From Anaerolineae bacterium (GTDB lineage: Bacteria; Chloroflexota; Anaerolineae; Aggregatilineales; Phototrophicaceae): a DNA stretch of 64,000 nucleotides. Below the pieces are notes generated by a model. It ran no database searches. It saw nothing but the letters and a program-made list of their open reading frames with translations, and was not told where the DNA came from. The stretch lies in contig JAJEFB010000036.1 in assembly GCA_022820665.1 (NCBI GenBank), positions 62,001 through 126,000 of the forward strand, in the 5' to 3' direction. Below are positions 1-8,066 of this stretch, piece by piece. Every line of letters begins with the position of its first letter. The stretch's first letter is position 1. Position numbers and translations under genes: made by a program.

Positions 1-654
1 GTCATGCGCGAGACGGTTCAATTGGGTAAGCTGGAGATGGGCGTCTGTCAGATCGTCCAATGCTTGCCGGAGTTGGAACTGATAATCGCGGCTAGCCTCC
101 AGCGCCTCCCGACTCTGACTGTAACTCGCTTCGAACCATTGTCTGGCTAAGAGCAGCGGACGCGATGTCAGCCAGACCAGCCAAACGATTCCCCAAATAT
201 GGATGATCGCCACATAGCGCAGAACGGGCTCTATCACGGGCGAAGCAATGAAACCGGAAACCAGCATCAATGTACAAGCGATGGCAGTGGCGATACTGCC
301 GGGCAGGCCGATCAACACGGCGGTCAAGCCCACTGGCAAAGCCAGGAAGATTACCGCTTCCGCCAAGCCGCTCCAGACAATTAGCATCAGATTCACGGCA
401 AAGCAGCTTACAACCAGCGTCCAGGAGGCAAGCAAATAGTGTGAGGTCTGCAGAAGCAGCCAGACTACGGCTGCCAACAGCAGCAGAATGACACCCGGCA
501 AAGCCGTGAGAAGCGGATCGGGGAATGCCGCTGCGACCCCGTAGAGAGTGATAGCCGCCAGGAACAAACCGGTCAGCGACCACCACAGCGTGCTGCTCTT
601 CACTTCTTCAATCTCTGCCCGGAGTCCGTCGACCCGAGTCGCCAATTCACTCAT
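1..654 (-). CDS. Membrane sensor-like protein, N-terminal part (leaves window)
   Basis: The frame is open from an ATG at 654 to base 1 (218 codons, no stop), so the C-terminus lies outside the window. GAGGAG sits about 8 bases before the ATG. A short charged N-terminus is followed by about six hydrophobic segments (roughly residues 24-44, 49-69, 74-95, 98-138 as two, 147-163). From residue 170 a polar, heptad-like stretch begins (QFQLRQALDDLTDAH), ending at LNRLAHD at the edge. A multi-span sensor followed by a coiled linker is typical of histidine kinases or diguanylate cyclases, but the catalytic part is not present, so the function is an inference. It is the only minus-strand gene left of the phage-like island and is separated from it by a gap of about 600 bases. 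Confidence 0.6.
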   Translation of the reverse strand, partial: MSELATRVDGLRAEIEEVKSSTLWWSLTGLFLAAITLYGVAAAFPDPLLTALPGVILLLLAAVVWLLLQTSHYLLASWTLVVSCFAVNLMLIVWSGLAEAVIFLALPVGLTAVLIGLPGSIATAIACTLMLVSGFIASPVIEPVLRYVAIIHIWGIVWLVWLTSRPLLLARQWFEASYSQSREALEASRDYQFQLRQALDDLTDAHLQLTQLNRLAHD

Positions 655-1027
655 TGATCGTGCTCCTCTCTGCTAGAGAGTCGACGCCGGGGCGTCACGG
701 TTTTCTTCCGCCCGACACTTGACCCCGCGCGCACTTCGAGCAAGAAGCCGCATGAGAAGTTACTGAATAGGATACATGCTGCCGCAAAGCAAGTCGAATC
801 AGTCGGAAGTTTAGGGCGCATTTCAATGTTTTGGCGGCACGACATAAACTGCATGAGAATGAAGAGTTGCCCTTCTCTGACGCTTCGGCTGAGGAGGGGA
901 CATTTTCGACAGGCAGTTAATTGCAATGCGCGAGCGCTCGGTGAGGCGCAATGTGTCCTCAAATGCTGGGAAGATGCCCACATTTTGCCCCCATTTTGGG
1001 TCACATTCTACCCACCGCATGTAACCC

Positions 1028-1049
1028 GGGGGGGGGGGGGTACCCCCCC
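1028..1049. repeat. Homopolymer G13-TA-C7 tract
   Basis: Thirteen G are followed by TA and seven C, forming a self-complementary low-complexity tract in a non-coding gap. Such tracts are prone to slippage and to sequencing or assembly error, so the exact length should be treated with caution. Confidence 0.6.
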
Positions 1050-1182
1050 AGATGGGAAGCTGAGGAGGGGCAAGATTGAGAACGGCGGGCTGTCGGCAGG
1101 AACAGCAAGAGCCCGCGCAATAGCGCCATTCTTCGCTGGCTGATTGCACGGGGCTTGTCGCTCAGTGTGGATGGCATTGGTC

Positions 1183-1227
1183 GCGGATACCGCGAGAAGA
1201 TCAAGTTACGCTTTTCGCGGTATCCGC
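1183..1227. terminator. 17-bp hairpin after the endolysin gene
   Basis: The arms 1183-1199 and 1211-1227 pair over 17 bases with one mismatch around an 11-base loop. The hairpin starts 21 bases past the M23 endolysin stop, the last gene of the minus-strand island. No clear U-tract follows on either strand, so it may be a factor-assisted or weak terminator, or a border palindrome. Confidence 0.5.
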
Positions 1228-1247
1228 ATTTACAATACAAAGAGGAC

Positions 1248-2786
1248 TTACAGCAACCACCAGCCATTCTCTGATATGAATTCGACCGGATCGACGTAAT
1301 TCCTTTTGATTTCCGCTGGATTATTGGCTGACCACCAGGAGGGATTGACTTGCCATAGAGAGGTCTTGCACATGTCAAAGTGCAAATGGGCATTAAACTG
1401 CTCTTTGTGCCCCCGACCGATTGTACCGAGAAGCGCTCCTCTGCTACAGTTTTCGCCTTGCCTTATACGCGCTGCGATGTTCTTCAAGTGCCCATAACGA
1501 GACCACATGCCGTCAGGATGTCTTATGACAACCAGATTCCCCCAGGAACCGGCGCCGACGCCGGCGAAGACGATCAGCCCGTCCGCAATCGAATAGACGG
1601 GCAAACCTTCATCGACGTCATCACAGCGGTTGATATCCAAACCGGTGTGCATCTGACCTTTGAATTTGGTATGTTGGTAGATTTCTCCATGGTCAATCGC
1701 GGAACACCAACCCGGTGGCAAAACGGCTCTGGCAGCCGGGTCCACGGGCGATCCATAGGACAACTGTCTGGCGCCGGCTTTCTGTCCCGATGGCTTCGTT
1801 TGCGGCTCAGCTCGGACATGTAATAGCTCTTCGGGCAAAGGCACCATGATATTGATGGCTCCCAGATCTACGACGGCATCAGCTTGCTTCTCGAAAGTCA
1901 TGTCCCGCTCAAAAGCGAGTTTTTCAAACCACTCGTAGCGCTCTCGCAAGCGTTCCTGAATGTGCTGAGGCAGATTCGCCTGCCCCGCTTCACGTTCCTG
2001 CATACGTTCGAGCGCGAAGTGTTGGAAGTATAGAACTTCGTCATTGAAGAGCGCGGGGAGGTAAGGTTTGACGTATCGACCATCGGCTTTGATGACATCA
2101 AGCCCTAAATCGACCTCGGTACGTTTCAGGATTTCATGAGTCAAGCCATGATCGACTGCGGCGTCCATAATCATGAGCTTGCCCAGTGGGGAACGGATTC
2201 CCCTGGGTTCAATTGACAGCCTTATGACAGTCTGAAGGAAGTCGCGCGCGACTTGCAATTGAGAGGCTCGCATGTGTCGATCGTTGGCCTTTTCAGCATA
2301 CCAGGACAGCGACAGAAGTTGATTGGACGGCGCTTCGCTGGTCCGGTCGAAATAGTTATCGAGGACCTGCTGGAGCCGCTTGCCTTTGAAGCCGAAAAGG
2401 CCGTATGCCAGCGGATCGGGATTGATGACACCCCAGCTATTGCCTTGCCAGGCGCTGATGACCGCAATTGCGAAGTCGAGGAAGTTGTCGATAGGCGATA
2501 CGATGCTGACCGGTTCCCCCGCTTTGCTTTCGGCGCTATCTTCGCTTGATCCGCCGGGTCCGGCTTCGACCGCCAAATTATCATCCAGGACATTTTGCCC
2601 AGCGGCCATCTTTTCGATGGTCCTGGAGGCAATGAGACTGTCCTGTCTCATTGCCTCCAGGGTTTCTTGGGCGGCTTGCATGCCCTTCAGCGTCTTGTCA
2701 ATGGAATTGATCAGCGTGCTGTTATGTCCGGCAATCCGCGCCAGCGCCAGCTTGAGTTGTTCCTGCTCACGCGGCGTCAGATTCAT
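1248..2786 (-). CDS. Two-domain endolysin with C-terminal M23 peptidase
   Basis: Probably cleaves peptidoglycan peptides at the end of a phage-like cycle. The C-terminal 150 residues are an M23/LytM domain: HTGLD supplies the first zinc ligands, HLHFD the HxH motif, and the G-rich strands (GSWGNLVVIRH, YGHLK) are typical. The N-terminus (about residues 1-60) is a coiled coil. The middle part contains AYGLFGFKG and a later GKLMIMDAAVDHG stretch, which recall GH46 chitosanase or lysozyme-like folds; this second call is weak. The chosen ATG (2786) has GAGGGA upstream, and a longer frame upstream only overlaps the holin gene. It overlaps the holin-like gene by 20 bases, so the two are probably translationally coupled. 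Confidence 0.75.
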   Translation of the reverse strand: MNLTPREQEQLKLALARIAGHNSTLINSIDKTLKGMQAAQETLEAMRQDSLIASRTIEKMAAGQNVLDDNLAVEAGPGGSSEDSAESKAGEPVSIVSPIDNFLDFAIAVISAWQGNSWGVINPDPLAYGLFGFKGKRLQQVLDNYFDRTSEAPSNQLLSLSWYAEKANDRHMRASQLQVARDFLQTVIRLSIEPRGIRSPLGKLMIMDAAVDHGLTHEILKRTEVDLGLDVIKADGRYVKPYLPALFNDEVLYFQHFALERMQEREAGQANLPQHIQERLRERYEWFEKLAFERDMTFEKQADAVVDLGAINIMVPLPEELLHVRAEPQTKPSGQKAGARQLSYGSPVDPAARAVLPPGWCSAIDHGEIYQHTKFKGQMHTGLDINRCDDVDEGLPVYSIADGLIVFAGVGAGSWGNLVVIRHPDGMWSRYGHLKNIAARIRQGENCSRGALLGTIGRGHKEQFNAHLHFDMCKTSLWQVNPSWWSANNPAEIKRNYVDPVEFISENGWWLL

Positions 2787-3018
2787 CGCTTCCCTCGTCC
2801 GCAAGCGACGCGGTGTTCTTGGCGAGCTCGCGATCTTCGATGATATAGCCGCCGACCAAGGTGACGCAGATCGTCGTGATGGTGGGCGCCAATACATTAA
2901 GATGTTCTTCGAGTTCTGGTCGGGTGGCGGCGATCAGTAAAGTGATAATACTGATGATCGCCGACCAGAATCGCCGTGATTGCAAAAGTCTGCGTGGTGC
3001 TGTTTTGCTCTTATCCAT
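2767..3018 (-). CDS. Holin-like small membrane protein
   Basis: An 83-residue protein with a basic N-terminus (MDKSKTAPRRLLQSRR), two hydrophobic segments (about residues 17-34 and 41-61) and an acidic tail. Size, topology and position directly before an endolysin fit a holin, which would permeabilise the inner membrane and release the M23 enzyme. No sequence family was recognised, so the name rests on context. The ATG at 3018 has a strong AAGGAGAA eight bases upstream. The start overlaps the preceding coiled-coil gene by eight bases and the end overlaps the endolysin start, making a tight three-gene lysis cassette. Confidence 0.6.
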   Translation of the reverse strand: MDKSKTAPRRLLQSRRFWSAIISIITLLIAATRPELEEHLNVLAPTITTICVTLVGGYIIEDRELAKNTASLADEGSDESDAA

Positions 3019-3409
3019 TTTTCTTCTCCTTGTGATTGAGTCGTTCAAGTTCGGCAATACGATCTTTGAGCGCCTGATTTTCGGTGTGCAGAGCGACGAG
3101 CTCCGCTTTCATAGCGATGCGCTCTTCCAGCAGTTTGCGAATCGTCTTCTTGTTTTCCCTCACCTCCTCTTCCATGATGCGAAAGACGCTGTTCTCTTGC
3201 AGCAGGTGCTGATCGACCATGCGATGGATGAGCTCGGCTTGCCCAACATCGAGTTGATGCTCGGCTTCGATCTTGTCGACGCTGATGTCAGCTTTGCGAG
3301 AACTGCGCTTGAACACATCGGTAAAATGATTAAATACAGCGACAATGCTGCCGCCGAGCGCTGCCATAATCGGGAGTTTGACTTCATCCGGCAAATCGTT
3401 GAGATCCAC
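3011..3409 (-). CDS. Membrane-associated coiled-coil protein of the lysis cassette
   Basis: About 132 residues from a GTG at 3409 preceded by AGGA; an ATG at 3466 would add 19 residues but has no good ribosome site. The N-terminus has a short apolar segment (KLPIMAALGGSIVAVFNHF) and the rest is a long charged helix with heptads (ENKKTIRKLLEERIAMKAEL) likely to form a coiled coil. No family is recognised. Being first in the cassette with a holin-like protein and an endolysin suggests a lysis accessory, such as a spanin-like or holin partner, but this is inference. The repeated hairpin element a lies about 85 bases upstream. Confidence 0.55.
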   Translation of the reverse strand: MDLNDLPDEVKLPIMAALGGSIVAVFNHFTDVFKRSSRKADISVDKIEAEHQLDVGQAELIHRMVDQHLLQENSVFRIMEEEVRENKKTIRKLLEERIAMKAELVALHTENQALKDRIAELERLNHKEKKNG

Positions 3410-3493
3410 AGTTGTCCTATTCCATGTGCATTGGTCGATAAAACGCGCGCGCCGCCAAGTTTGCAAATTCCAGAATGCTCATCCTCGTTAAAC

Positions 3494-3557
3494 ATCTAGC
3501 TGATTTGTGAATCAGCGAGATGAGGCTCGCCCTGTCACAAGCCGCCTCGTCTCGCTG
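3494..3557 (-). repeat. Repeated hairpin leader element, copy a of 8
   Basis: On the coding strand a 14-base stem (arms 3544-3557 and 3513-3526, one mismatch) encloses a loop with GGCTTGTGACAGGGC and is followed by TTCACAAA. It lies between a remnant hub start and the lysis cassette. The stem is nearly the same as in copy b but differs completely from copies c to h. Confidence 0.8.
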
Positions 3558-3569
3558 AACGGTTTGGGA

Positions 3570-3626
3570 TTAACGCCTTCCTGCGTCTTGGCCGCAGTCA
3601 ATTGTTACTGTTTGCGTTGTGATCAT
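3570..3626 (-). pseudogene. Remnant of the hub-like tail gene (5' end only)
   Basis: An 18-codon frame starts at ATG 3626 behind a very strong GGAGGAGAA site and stops at 3570. Its start, MITTQTVTIDCGQDAG, lines up with MATQWIVEIDWERNG, the start of the intact tail protein at 9632. As with the intact gene it follows an immunity-type gene and precedes a hairpin element by about 12 bases. It is read here as a deletion scar rather than a functional peptide gene, though the intact ribosome site means it may still be translated. Confidence 0.55.
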
Positions 3627-3659
3627 ATCTTCTCCTCCACAAATGAATGACCAGCGAAT

Positions 3660-4715
3660 CTATTCTTCCGGCCCGACAGCCCACGTGTTCCAGTAGAGAT
3701 AGTCGCCGCCACTTATGTAATAGCCACCATCAGGGCTAAACAGGCTTACTGTGCCATGGTTTTCTTTTGAGAATTGCTTTAGCGGTAAATGGATTTCTGT
3801 ATCGGTGGTCAAATCCCAAGCTCGGGTTGAGACACAAGAACCCACAGTCATCAGCAGAGTCTCGTCCGGGCTGATATTACCAACGGTAATGCGGCAGGAG
3901 CGCTTATCCGGATGCGCTTCCAGTTCCCGCAGCAAGTTCAAGTCTTTGCCGGAAAGCGACCAGCGGCTGACAGCGGCGTCCGCCATGACAATCAGTTGGG
4001 CATCATCAGCGGTAAACAGCAGTTCCGCTAGCGATTTGGCGACTAGATCGGCTACCGCTACAGTTGTCCAGGAATTCGTGTCCCAGATCTGGATGACCTC
4101 GTTTCCACCACTGGACAAGAGTCGACCGTCATCCGAAAAAGCCAAGGCGCCCAGCGCTGGGTTGCCGCCTCCTTGCAGTTTGATTTCCGCGACGGACCGC
4201 GAGGCGAGATCAAAGCGGAACAGCTTCTCATGATCAATCGCGACCAGCGACCATTCTTCTGAAGGGTGCAACAAGAGCTCGCTGACAAGCCCTTCAGCGA
4301 TCTGAACCTCATAGAGGAAAGTGTCTTGCGCAAGGTCCCAAACGTTGAGGCTGCCCGTACTCGTTCCGACGATGACCATGTCCTTCGCAATTTCTAATTG
4401 GACCAAGGGCAGGCCGCTTGCAATAGTCCGCCCAGTTGTCTTCCATTCATCATAGATTCTCCAAGCCAATAGCCATCCACTCTCGCTGGATGAGCCCTTA
4501 CCCCTACTCAACATAACGAGGGGATAAGCGCTGGTTTTGTGCCATCGTGCTTCGACTATCGACGGACCTTGCCCAAAGAGACCGCGCATCCGATGAATGG
4601 TCTCGACGGAGAACGCCGGAGCGACGTCGCAGTCCGACAGGCACGTAGAGTCCTGGCTGTATGCGCCGGTTGCAGCGACGATAAATATCCCTATCACAAT
4701 CGCTTTCCTGAACAT
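3660..4715 (-). CDS. Secreted WD40 beta-propeller, duplicate copy
   Basis: A 351-residue protein with a signal peptide (MFRKAIVIGIFIVAATGAYSQ) and WD40-like blades such as GSLNVWDLAQDTFLYEV, ALAFSDDGRLLSSGG with IQIWDT, and TRAWDLTTDTEI. It is a tandem paralogue of the gene at 4875-5924, with long identical stretches in the propeller and a more divergent N-terminal third. It is preceded by an orphan copy of the last 28 codons of the metalloprotease toxin, and its ribosome site AGGAGG lies in that remnant. This tip-plus-gene pattern is what displaced immunity cassettes look like, so an exported protease inhibitor or immunity role is proposed by inference. Confidence 0.7.
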   Translation of the reverse strand: MFRKAIVIGIFIVAATGAYSQDSTCLSDCDVAPAFSVETIHRMRGLFGQGPSIVEARWHKTSAYPLVMLSRGKGSSSESGWLLAWRIYDEWKTTGRTIASGLPLVQLEIAKDMVIVGTSTGSLNVWDLAQDTFLYEVQIAEGLVSELLLHPSEEWSLVAIDHEKLFRFDLASRSVAEIKLQGGGNPALGALAFSDDGRLLSSGGNEVIQIWDTNSWTTVAVADLVAKSLAELLFTADDAQLIVMADAAVSRWSLSGKDLNLLRELEAHPDKRSCRITVGNISPDETLLMTVGSCVSTRAWDLTTDTEIHLPLKQFSKENHGTVSLFSPDGGYYISGGDYLYWNTWAVGPEE

Positions 4716-4718
4716 GGA

Positions 4719-4805
4719 TTACCTCCTGGCCAACGGGAATCTTACTAATTCGCGAAACCACCCAGCAGTTTCTTCATAGGGGCGACCCGGATTGAATGTG
4801 GCGCT
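4719..4805 (-). pseudogene. Orphan C-terminal tip of the metalloprotease toxin
   Basis: Twenty-eight codons plus stop encode SATFNPGRPYEETAGW and continue to PLARR, differing from the C-terminus of the 681-residue metalloprotease (5928-7973) at only two residues. No start codon is present in this frame. The tip lies directly upstream of the duplicated WD40 gene, at the same spacing as in the intact toxin-WD40 pair. It shows that the unit copied was toxin tip plus WD40 gene. Confidence 0.85.
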
Positions 4806-4874
4806 TGTCCCTCGTTCGGTATTTGTGATGCTGTCATATCTTTTCCTCCTTAATTGAATGAACCAGCGAATCAC

Positions 4875-5924
4875 TTAATCCGGCCCGACGACCCAAAAGG
4901 CCCACGAGGAATAATCGCCGCCACTTAAGTAATAGTGACCATCAAGGCTAAACAGGCTTACTGTTCCTTGGACATCATAGTCTGGTGGATAATCCAGTCG
5001 TGGTACAAAGATTTCCGTATCAGTGGTCAAATCCCAAGCCCGCTTTTGGACACAAGAATCATTTGTCATCAATAGAGTCTCGTCTGGGCTTATATCACCA
5101 ACGGTGATGCGGCAGGGGCGCTTATCCGGATGCGCTTCCAGTTCCCGCAGCAAATTCAAATCTTTGCCGGAAAGCGACCAACGGCTGACAGAGGCGTCCG
5201 CCAGGACAATCAACTGGGAATCACCAGCTATAAACATCAGTTTCGCTGGCGATTCGGCGCCTAAATCGGCTGCGGCTACCGCCTCCCAGGAATCCGTGTC
5301 CCAGATCTGGATGACCTCGTTTCCGCCGCTGGCCAAGAGTCGGCCGTCATCCGAAAAAGCCAAGGCGCCCAGCGCTGGATCGCCGCCCTTTTGCAGTTTG
5401 ATCTCCGAGACGGACTGCGATGCGAACTCAAATCGGAATAGCTTCTCATGATCAATCGCAACCAGCAACCATTCCTCCGAGGGATGCGCCAAGAGTTCGC
5501 TAACAAGCCCTTCAGCGATCTGAACCTCATAGAGGAACGTGTCTTGCAGCAGATCCCAAACGTTGAGACTGCCGCTGCTCGTCCCGGCGATGACCATGTC
5601 TTGGGCAATTTCCATTTGGACGAAGGAGTGCGAATATTCTGAAAGATGCCAGCCCCTAAAATCTCGTTCGCCAAAGAATCGCCAGCGCACTATGGCCACT
5701 TCCCTGGCTCGATGCCGGTATGACAAAACGGCGAAGTAGGGTTCAGTCTTGTGCCATTTCGCGTCTGCTGCCAAAAAACCATCTGTGCCTAGACTACAAA
5801 TTCGATGAACTGTATCGAAGGAGAACGCTGGAGTTGGCTTACACGTTATTTCGCGTGGGTCTTGGCTGAAAGCGCCAGTTGCAGCGATGACAAATATCCC
5901 TATCACAATCGCTTTCCTAAACAT
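4875..5924 (-). CDS. Secreted WD40 beta-propeller next to the metalloprotease toxin
   Basis: A 349-residue protein with a clear signal peptide (MFRKAIVIGIFVIAATGAFSQ) and at least four WD40-like blades (GSLNVWDLLQDTFLYEV; ALAFSDDGRLLASGG with IQIWDTDSW; SRWSLSGKD; KRAWDLTTD). It begins three bases after the stop of the metalloprotease gene, whose last codons carry its AGGAGG site, so translation is coupled. A propeller has no enzymatic motif and usually binds protein. Its coupling to a likely toxin and its duplication with the toxin tip suggest that it is the cognate immunity protein acting outside the cytoplasm. This role is inferred; a virion or surface-binding role is the alternative. Confidence 0.7.
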   Translation of the reverse strand: MFRKAIVIGIFVIAATGAFSQDPREITCKPTPAFSFDTVHRICSLGTDGFLAADAKWHKTEPYFAVLSYRHRAREVAIVRWRFFGERDFRGWHLSEYSHSFVQMEIAQDMVIAGTSSGSLNVWDLLQDTFLYEVQIAEGLVSELLAHPSEEWLLVAIDHEKLFRFEFASQSVSEIKLQKGGDPALGALAFSDDGRLLASGGNEVIQIWDTDSWEAVAAADLGAESPAKLMFIAGDSQLIVLADASVSRWSLSGKDLNLLRELEAHPDKRPCRITVGDISPDETLLMTNDSCVQKRAWDLTTDTEIFVPRLDYPPDYDVQGTVSLFSLDGHYYLSGGDYSSWAFWVVGPD

Positions 5925-5927
5925 GGA

Positions 5928-7973
5928 TTACCTCCTGGCCAATAGGAATCTTACTAACTCGCGGAACCACTCAGCAGTTTCTTCATAGGGGCGACCCGGA
6001 TTGAATGTGGCGCTCGCCTGTTCTTTGGACAAGATGAGCATGTCGCCGCTCCAATTTTCGGTGACAACATCGTAGCCCATCCAGTATACGCCAGAATCCT
6101 CAACAGCATTCCAGTGGTAATTGTCATCACCAAAGTCTTGAGTCCTTGCCAGCAAGGTGACCGCGCTGCCTTCCCCTAAGGATCGGACAATTTCCGCTGT
6201 CTTTGATGGACCGGATCGGACAACAGCGCCAACATCGTCCTCAGTCTCAACCGTTCCGCTTCCGGCGATGGATAGCAATGCACCGCGTTCTTTGAGAAAT
6301 CTCTCTACATGGGGGTCATCAGCCGCGTTGTAGAAGATCGCGTTGCGGATCCGCTCGTCGATGCTCTCGTTCATGAAGTCCAGCCGCTCCTGACCGGCCG
6401 GATCAACTGAATCGGGCGAAAAGCCAAGGTCTCCGTCCGTGGTCATATGGACAATCCAATTCAGGTAGGTATCCGCCGCGATTTCGTTGTTGCTGTATTC
6501 CCGACTGTGCTGAAGAAGCTGAATGTCCATCGGATCCAGGTCTGTTTCTGTGATCAGCGGGTCATCGGCTTCCAAGCCCAAATACTCGTGCAGCGGCATT
6601 AGCGGTCTCGGATGCAGATCTTCTTGAAAATCAGTAGGGACCAGGTTATCGTCCAAGAGTATGTCTTCGCGCGGCCAGCCCATACCGGCACGGGACTGCA
6701 TGGCAGGGTTCTTTGAAATATCCCAGGTGATCGAGCCATAGCCCCATGGTTTGCCCTGCCCGGCATGAGTATTGAAAACATGCCCCAATTCATGTAGGAA
6801 CAAATATGGCTGGAGATGATAATTTCTGTTGTGTCCTTGCTTCCTGTAGATGGTGATTGTGTGACCGCTTACTTCTGCCGCAACGGGTTTGCCTTTCGTT
6901 GTTAATCTCGTTTCTGCTGACCGCTTCAATGTTATGTCGCCAAATATCAGACGAAATGCTGTGGCGTCGTCCATAGACAGATCTGTCATAGCGCGCAGTC
7001 TTTCAGCGGATTCTCTCGCGACATTTTCCAACTCGATATGCACCATTCGGACACCGATCAAGTCCCATGCGTCCGCACCTTCATCGCTGGTAAATTGAAC
7101 ACCGTAGATCAATTCGACGTGTTCTTTGTAGTCTTCGAAGCTGTCTCTGTATATTTCCGGTTCAGCTTTCGCCGATACGTCATCATGCAGTAACGTATGT
7201 CTGGCATGTGCTTCGACCCAAAGATCATTCCCCAAGTCTTCCTGACTTAACGATTCATCCCAATACGAGTATCTAACTCGTTCAAGGAGTTCCAAAGTAT
7301 ATGTATCGGCATCGCTATCATTTCCCCAGTGCGCGAATTGCGACAGATAGTATTCGGTGAATCCACTTGCAGGTATGCCTTCATGCAGGATGGCAATTAA
7401 CACCCCCCTCACGTTGTCATCGTCTTCGACGCCTATAAGCACCTCAAGATGCTGTCTTTGAGCTGCGGTTGCCGGTATGTTGACGGGAGCAACAGACCTG
7501 GATTCGCTCGATTCGTATTCAGCGTAATCCGGTTTTACATTTACATTCTGAGATGACTGCTGGCGCTTTTGAGCCTTGTCGTCTTGCCGGGTACGTTGCC
7601 GGTTGCGGCGGAGGATCTGTTCCCCAAGAGTATACAAGGGTTGATTGCTGGACGACGATCCCTGGTTCACTGATGGAACAGAGCCCGATCCGCCGCCCGT
7701 TTGTACTGACGGATTCCCACTCGGTCCAGGAATCACCCCAATAGGCACAGGCAGAGGGTGTGACGTGTCAGGCGCGGGGATTAGATAGTCCACCGGAACT
7801 GCCACATGCGAGCTGGAAGTCGCCGGCGGCGGTGGCGGACGATACGACTCGCTGTCATGTGCGTATTCGAGTTGCTCCTGGGTCATCGATCGCGTCGGAT
7901 TACCTGGAAATCGCCTCTGCCGGCGCTTCTCTTCATATCTCCGACGGATCTCTTCGATACTAAAGTTCGGCAT
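5928..7973 (-). CDS. Zinc-metalloprotease toxin-like protein with SH3 domain
   Basis: A 681-residue protein. Residues 1-150 are charged, then rich in Pro, Ser and Gln without a signal peptide. A zincin active site is seen near residue 393 (HELGHVFNTH), with a likely third ligand near residue 494 (NEIAADTYLNW). Residues about 580-645 form a bacterial SH3-like domain (GAVVRSGPSKTAEIVRSL, YHWNAVED, YWMGYDVV). It probably cleaves a protein target once delivered. Hairpin element b ends about 20 bases upstream and GAGGAGAGA precedes the ATG. It is followed at once by the WD40 gene. A virion-associated protease is an alternative, but the displaced C-terminal tip at 4719-4805 argues for a polymorphic toxin. 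Confidence 0.7.
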   Translation of the reverse strand: MPNFSIEEIRRRYEEKRRQRRFPGNPTRSMTQEQLEYAHDSESYRPPPPPATSSSHVAVPVDYLIPAPDTSHPLPVPIGVIPGPSGNPSVQTGGGSGSVPSVNQGSSSSNQPLYTLGEQILRRNRQRTRQDDKAQKRQQSSQNVNVKPDYAEYESSESRSVAPVNIPATAAQRQHLEVLIGVEDDDNVRGVLIAILHEGIPASGFTEYYLSQFAHWGNDSDADTYTLELLERVRYSYWDESLSQEDLGNDLWVEAHARHTLLHDDVSAKAEPEIYRDSFEDYKEHVELIYGVQFTSDEGADAWDLIGVRMVHIELENVARESAERLRAMTDLSMDDATAFRLIFGDITLKRSAETRLTTKGKPVAAEVSGHTITIYRKQGHNRNYHLQPYLFLHELGHVFNTHAGQGKPWGYGSITWDISKNPAMQSRAGMGWPREDILLDDNLVPTDFQEDLHPRPLMPLHEYLGLEADDPLITETDLDPMDIQLLQHSREYSNNEIAADTYLNWIVHMTTDGDLGFSPDSVDPAGQERLDFMNESIDERIRNAIFYNAADDPHVERFLKERGALLSIAGSGTVETEDDVGAVVRSGPSKTAEIVRSLGEGSAVTLLARTQDFGDDNYHWNAVEDSGVYWMGYDVVTENWSGDMLILSKEQASATFNPGRPYEETAEWFRELVRFLLARR

Positions 7974-7993
7974 GATCTCTCTCCTCTAAAATC

Positions 7994-8057
7994 ATCAAGT
8001 TGATTTGTGAATCAGCGAGATGAGGCTCGCCCTGTCACAAGCCGCCTCATCTCACTG
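7994..8057 (-). repeat. Repeated hairpin leader element, copy b of 8
   Basis: Arms 8044-8057 and 8013-8026 form a 14-base stem with one G-T type mismatch; the loop carries GGCTTGTGACAGGGC and TTCACAAA follows. It starts 10 bases past the stop of the hub-like gene and lies about 20 bases before the metalloprotease start, where TTGATG and then GAGGAG follow as in copies c and f. Confidence 0.85.
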
Positions 8058-8066
8058 AACTGATCG

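Larger units (their letters stand above)
655..1247. other. Gene-free stretch left of the phage-like island
   Basis: No frame here has plausible protein character or a good ribosome site. It contains a 13-G run (1028-1040) followed after two bases by seven C, and a long hairpin at 1183-1227. It probably marks the left border of the island, although no integrase or att-like repeat could be recognised. Confidence 0.5.

Noticed and set aside
92..586. A 164-residue minus-strand protein near the left edge
   Set aside because: It is an out-of-frame shadow of the membrane protein that is open from 654 to base 1 and has the proper hydrophobic segments and ribosome site.
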